Source: Volvariella volvacea V23 (taxonomy: Eukaryota; Basidiomycota; Agaricomycetes; Agaricales; Pluteaceae). From it: a stretch of DNA of 64,000 nt. This document shows positions 60,631-64,000 of the stretch, piece by piece. The notes under the pieces are model-generated. The model did no database searches, was not told the DNA's origin, and saw only the letters and a list, made by a program, of their open reading frames with translations. Made by a program: the position numbers and the translations under genes. Positions within the stretch are counted from its first letter, which is position 1, and every line of letters starts with the position of its first letter. The DNA lies in the NCBI GenBank assembly GCA_000349905.1, contig KB722741.1, positions 3,876-67,875 of the forward strand, given 5' to 3'.

Positions 60631-61038
60631 GGTTCGATTTTTCACATTGTCCATTTTTTCTATACGGTCGCACGAGTAAATAACAAGGTATTTCGCGTAA
60701 GGGGCTCACAAACCTGGAGAAGTACCAGCCCCATGTTTGTTATGACAGTACGCAATGGTTGTGTAGACTTCGTGAATGGTGGACTGACATATTTCATGGA
60801 TCGAAATCGGGCACAGAAGCTTATTTCTCATTAATTGAGCATAAATTAGAGTGATAAACGGAGTCTGGAACCCTTCAGTCAGGCATAACACAATGACAAC
60901 CATAAGCGAACACCCAAAACACGGGCACCGCCTATGGATTCTATTTTTATGCATGTCTGAGTGAAAAACTGACTTACAGGCGTATCATAGCTACCAGGCC
61001 ACATCGAGCAGCTTTTTAAGCTGTATTGGACAAGGGTA

Positions 61039-61046
61039 GATATAAG
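61039..61046 (+). promoter_or_regulatory. TATA box of family copy L
   Basis: GATATAAG, 46 nt before the ATG at 61085. It is the same octamer-like element as in copies C and G. Confidence 0.55.
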
Positions 61047-61084
61047 AAAAGCGACATCGAACAAGTCGGCGAACAAATGCACCT

Positions 61085-62545
61085 ATGTTCCTCGCAGCTC
61101 TCTTCCTCATCGCATTTGCACGATCCCTCGCCTCTCCCGCTCCCATTTCAGTTCCTGGAACTCCCAACTCAAGCCCGAGTCCTATATGCGTTGTCGCTGC
61201 TGCTACATCAATAGTCCCCCAGTCACAATATGATCCCACTCGAACCCGAACGCTATTCGACATTTTGTACAGCTGCATCGGGGTCATCATGTTGTGCACT
61301 TACATTTCTATTCATCAAAACCTCCCGGATCGGGGCTCTTCGTGGATACGAGTAAAGTGGATGAGGATTAGGACGGCATTGTATGCGCTGTTGACTCCAG
61401 AGTTTGTCATCGTTTGGGCAATAAGGGAGAGGATAAGAGCAAAGTGGTTGGTGTACGAGATGAGAGGTGAGCAATCTCTAACGGCTGAAGGGGATTGATG
61501 CTTACTGACCATATCAAATGTAGATCATGGGTGGACGAGAACCCACGGATTCTTTTTTCAAATGGGCGGATTGGTGCAACTTCAGAATGACTCAACGGAG
61601 TATGTCCTATACAGCAACGGGTGGCAAGGAGGTAGTCCATTTCACGACTTAAGGTTCAAGGTTCCCCGCATCCCCGAGAAAGAGATCCAAGACCGCGGAA
61701 AGGGGGACTTGCTCGCAAAGGCTATCGTCGTCATCCAAACAACCTGGTTTGTCTCTCAATGTATCGCACGACACGCACAAGATCTTGTCCTCACGGAAAT
61801 CGAGTTGGTCACATTGGCGTTTGCGGCTTTGAACATGATTACATATTGGTTGTGGTGGGACAAGCCGTTGAATGTGGAGTACCCGATTTATTTCGACGAG
61901 GAAGGAAAGCGGGTGGATGGGCCTGAGGAAGCTAAGGCAGTAGAGAAGAAGGATAAGGATTCGTGGTACCGTTCCATGTGGGAGGGCATGAAGGGGTACT
62001 TTTTAGGATGGAAGGATTCCATTCGACAACGGGGAGCGATCAAGACAATCTGGAAGAAAGGGATCGCAGGGCCTTTCACGGCCGTATTCGGCCCTCTAAT
62101 GGACATCATGGTTGGACGAGACCATGATGGCAGAGGCGACAATTTCATTAATGCAATGAACCCCCACGGTGACGAGCGGTTCTATGCTACAATTTATGGG
62201 TCAGTGATTGGGGTCATTTTTGGTGGGATTCACCTCATTGGTTGGAATTTTGAATTTCCGACGACCACAGAACAATTGCTTTGGAGGGCCTCTTCTCTCG
62301 TCATCACCCTTGCTCCTCTGCTCCTTGGGATCTCAGCTGCTCTCGTTGCCGCAGCCGATGAATATGACTCGTATCTCGCAGCAATATTGGGAATGTTGCT
62401 CTTCTTTTTCACTGTCTATGTTTGCCCGCTACTTTATTTTGTTGCTCGCATCATCAATCTCTTCCTCGCATTTTTCACTCTTCGTGGACTACCCGAGTCC
62501 GCCTACCAAAATGTGAAGTGGACTGAGCTCCTTCCTCACATCTAA
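61085..62545 (+). CDS. family copy L: intact multi-pass membrane protein, unknown function
   Basis: Exons 61085-61466 and 61524-62545 (57-nt phase-1 intron) give 467 aa without lesion. It starts MFLAALFLIAFARSLASP. The normally invariant Cys of QCDPTRTRT is Tyr (QYDPTRTRTLFDILYSC). Exon 2 has HGFFFQMGGLVQLQN, IPRIPEKEIQDRGKGD, TTWFVSQCIARHAQDLVL and ITYWLWWDKPLN. A longer Lys/Glu-rich insert (KAVEKKDKDS) follows VDGPEE. The last three hydrophobic segments end LLPHI. About seven membrane spans and a signal peptide are expected. It is the last family member in the window. Confidence 0.88.
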
Positions 62546-64000
62546 GCGTAATCTATTAGTATGTCCTTCATTGAGATTTCAACATACTGCTTTACTAGGT
62601 TGTAATCACTCCTATATACGCATCGGAAAATATCATTCTGTCTAATAGTTTTAATCTACGCATTTCCCTTTTACTTTGCACTCAAACACTGTTGCGTTCG
62701 ATCACATTCACGATCAGAAACCCATGCCCTTTTGATACTAGATAGGATGCGAGGATGTGCAAGCATTCCCTTGCATTTTACATCAAGGTGGTTCTCTCAC
62801 CGACAGCTCACCATCTCCGTGTCTCAACTCCAAACTTGTGCCCTTGGAGGCCCGACGTCCCGGACGCCATTCCATCCTAGATCTTTCCGAGCTTATGCAC
62901 TCCGTAAAGGGCGCACAGTCTGAGTTTCAGTCAGTACGGGTGGATTTAACTATGGGAAATGATGGGTTTTGGGTGCAAATCGCAAGGTTAAGAGACCGAT
63001 CGACACTGGTGTGCTATTTATTTATTCTGACTGTAATGCTGCGTACCCTCGATAAGAGAGGACCAATATGCAGGAGACGTTATCCTCAAAGAGTGGAAGT
63101 TGATGGCAAGTTGAGTTACTGCTCGTGTTTCGACGTCTTGAATGGTTGGGCCGTGCAGCTGGCAGCCAGACCAAAAGTACTTACCCCAACTGCATCAATT
63201 AATCCATTGTTCGAGTTCCAAGTGCGCCTCTGACTCCGAATGAAGGTAAGTGACATATATCCGGGGTTTGGGTGAACAGCGAACTCTCAAGCTCTAACCC
63301 TACGAAAATCTTCAGCAAATAGAAGATGCGTACAGACAAGAATACGCACCAGATTGTCCCCTTATTGATTCACTTCAGTCCCCCATTTCTAGCATACACT
63401 CTTTGGTTGCCAGAATCCCTCAAAATGGTGTATGCAGTCACCCGATTAACGAAGATGTCTGTGTAAGTCGTAGGATCAGTGCACCCAGCTTCAAGCCAGA
63501 TAAGACACAGTACAGCAGAGGAGCAAACCTTTGTGGGTAGTAGTGGGAGCTGGCTGCTTGTAAACTACCTTAACGGCGATGAGAGAATCGGTGAAGAGCG
63601 GTTGAGTACCACAGTGCCACTGTCAGATATCTTCTTGAACCGAGGGGAGTTGTTGGGTAAGTCCAGCAGTACGTGGGCTAACAGGGTGCTCTCATTAGCC
63701 ATGAGCTACTTGAGCAAATGAATCAATCGCGTTCGGATAGTGGGCTGTGCGAGGAGCATAGTTGGATTGTGGCAACTATTATCTGCCTTTGTTAGGATCT
63801 CAAGTTGTAGCGACTCACTATCGTAGTGCAACACTCCCGTCACTTGAATTGAGTCCTAGGCCTGCATATTGTTGGAGCTTTGTTTCGTCGTGTCACACCG
63901 ACATATCGTGCGTACTACAAATGAAGAGTGAACTTTCGACGCAGGGATGGGATGGGGTTAGCATGTGTGCGGATGTGCATCTGTTTACTAAATCTGTATA
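62546..64000. other. intergenic to the right edge, no gene seen
   Basis: Only short open frames without ATG or domain, the longest about 62757-63233 plus. I see nothing that I can name. Confidence 0.5.

Larger units (their letters stand above)
60191..61084. other. intergenic between copies K and L
   Basis: No gene is supported. A short hairpin lies at 60610-60630, and the copy L TATA box lies at the right end. Confidence 0.5.

Noticed and set aside
13689..62545. Calling the membrane family G-protein-coupled receptors because of seven spans
   Set aside because: No receptor class motif is visible, and the large loop and N-terminal signal do not match known fungal receptor classes.

Overview
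The window reads as nuclear DNA of a filamentous basidiomycete, probably an Agaricomycete. Genes are split by short (about 45-75 nt) GT-AG introns. There is a CBM1-tailed GH43 enzyme, a DUF6534-type membrane protein, a Skn7/Prr1-type response regulator and a decayed LINE-type retroelement. Two runs of exactly 100 N (18911-19010 and 37830-37929) are assembly gaps. I cannot name the species.

Layout. 1-1275 is the 3' part of an unrecognised spliced gene. 3038-4991 encodes a secreted CBM1-GH43 plant-cell-wall hydrolase. 8989-11581 is a multi-exon DUF6534-family gene. 12319-13557 is a 5'-truncated, poly(A)-tailed LINE flanked by a perfect 15-bp target-site duplication. On the minus strand lie a BuGZ/ZNF207-like zinc-finger protein (19203-20639) and a very large Skn7/Prr1 orthologue (20960-25507, HSF domain plus receiver domain). 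Another minus-strand gene (36065-42421, 11 exons, about 1,935 codons) encodes a giant beta-rich and coiled-coil protein that I do not recognise.

The dominant and most unusual content is a dispersed and partly tandem multigene family, here called copies A-L: twelve loci between 13.7 and 62.5 kb. Each full copy encodes a protein of about 455-470 aa with a signal-peptide-like N-terminus, a CDPTRTRT motif, about seven hydrophobic segments and a very conserved core (IPRIPEKEI, VIQTTWFVAQCIAR, ITYGLWWDKPLN, YFDEEGKRVDGPEE). All full copies share one phase-1 intron at the same codon. Most have a TATA-like box 40-50 nt before the ATG. Four copies look intact (D, G, I, L), five carry one or a few disabling lesions (B, C, E, H, J), and three are fragments (A, F, K). 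This is a birth-and-death family with no function that I can assign.

The rest, roughly half of the window, is intergenic sequence in which I see no supportable gene. It holds a 15-bp minisatellite, a pyrimidine tract, duplicated upstream segments of the family and an LTR-like segment.
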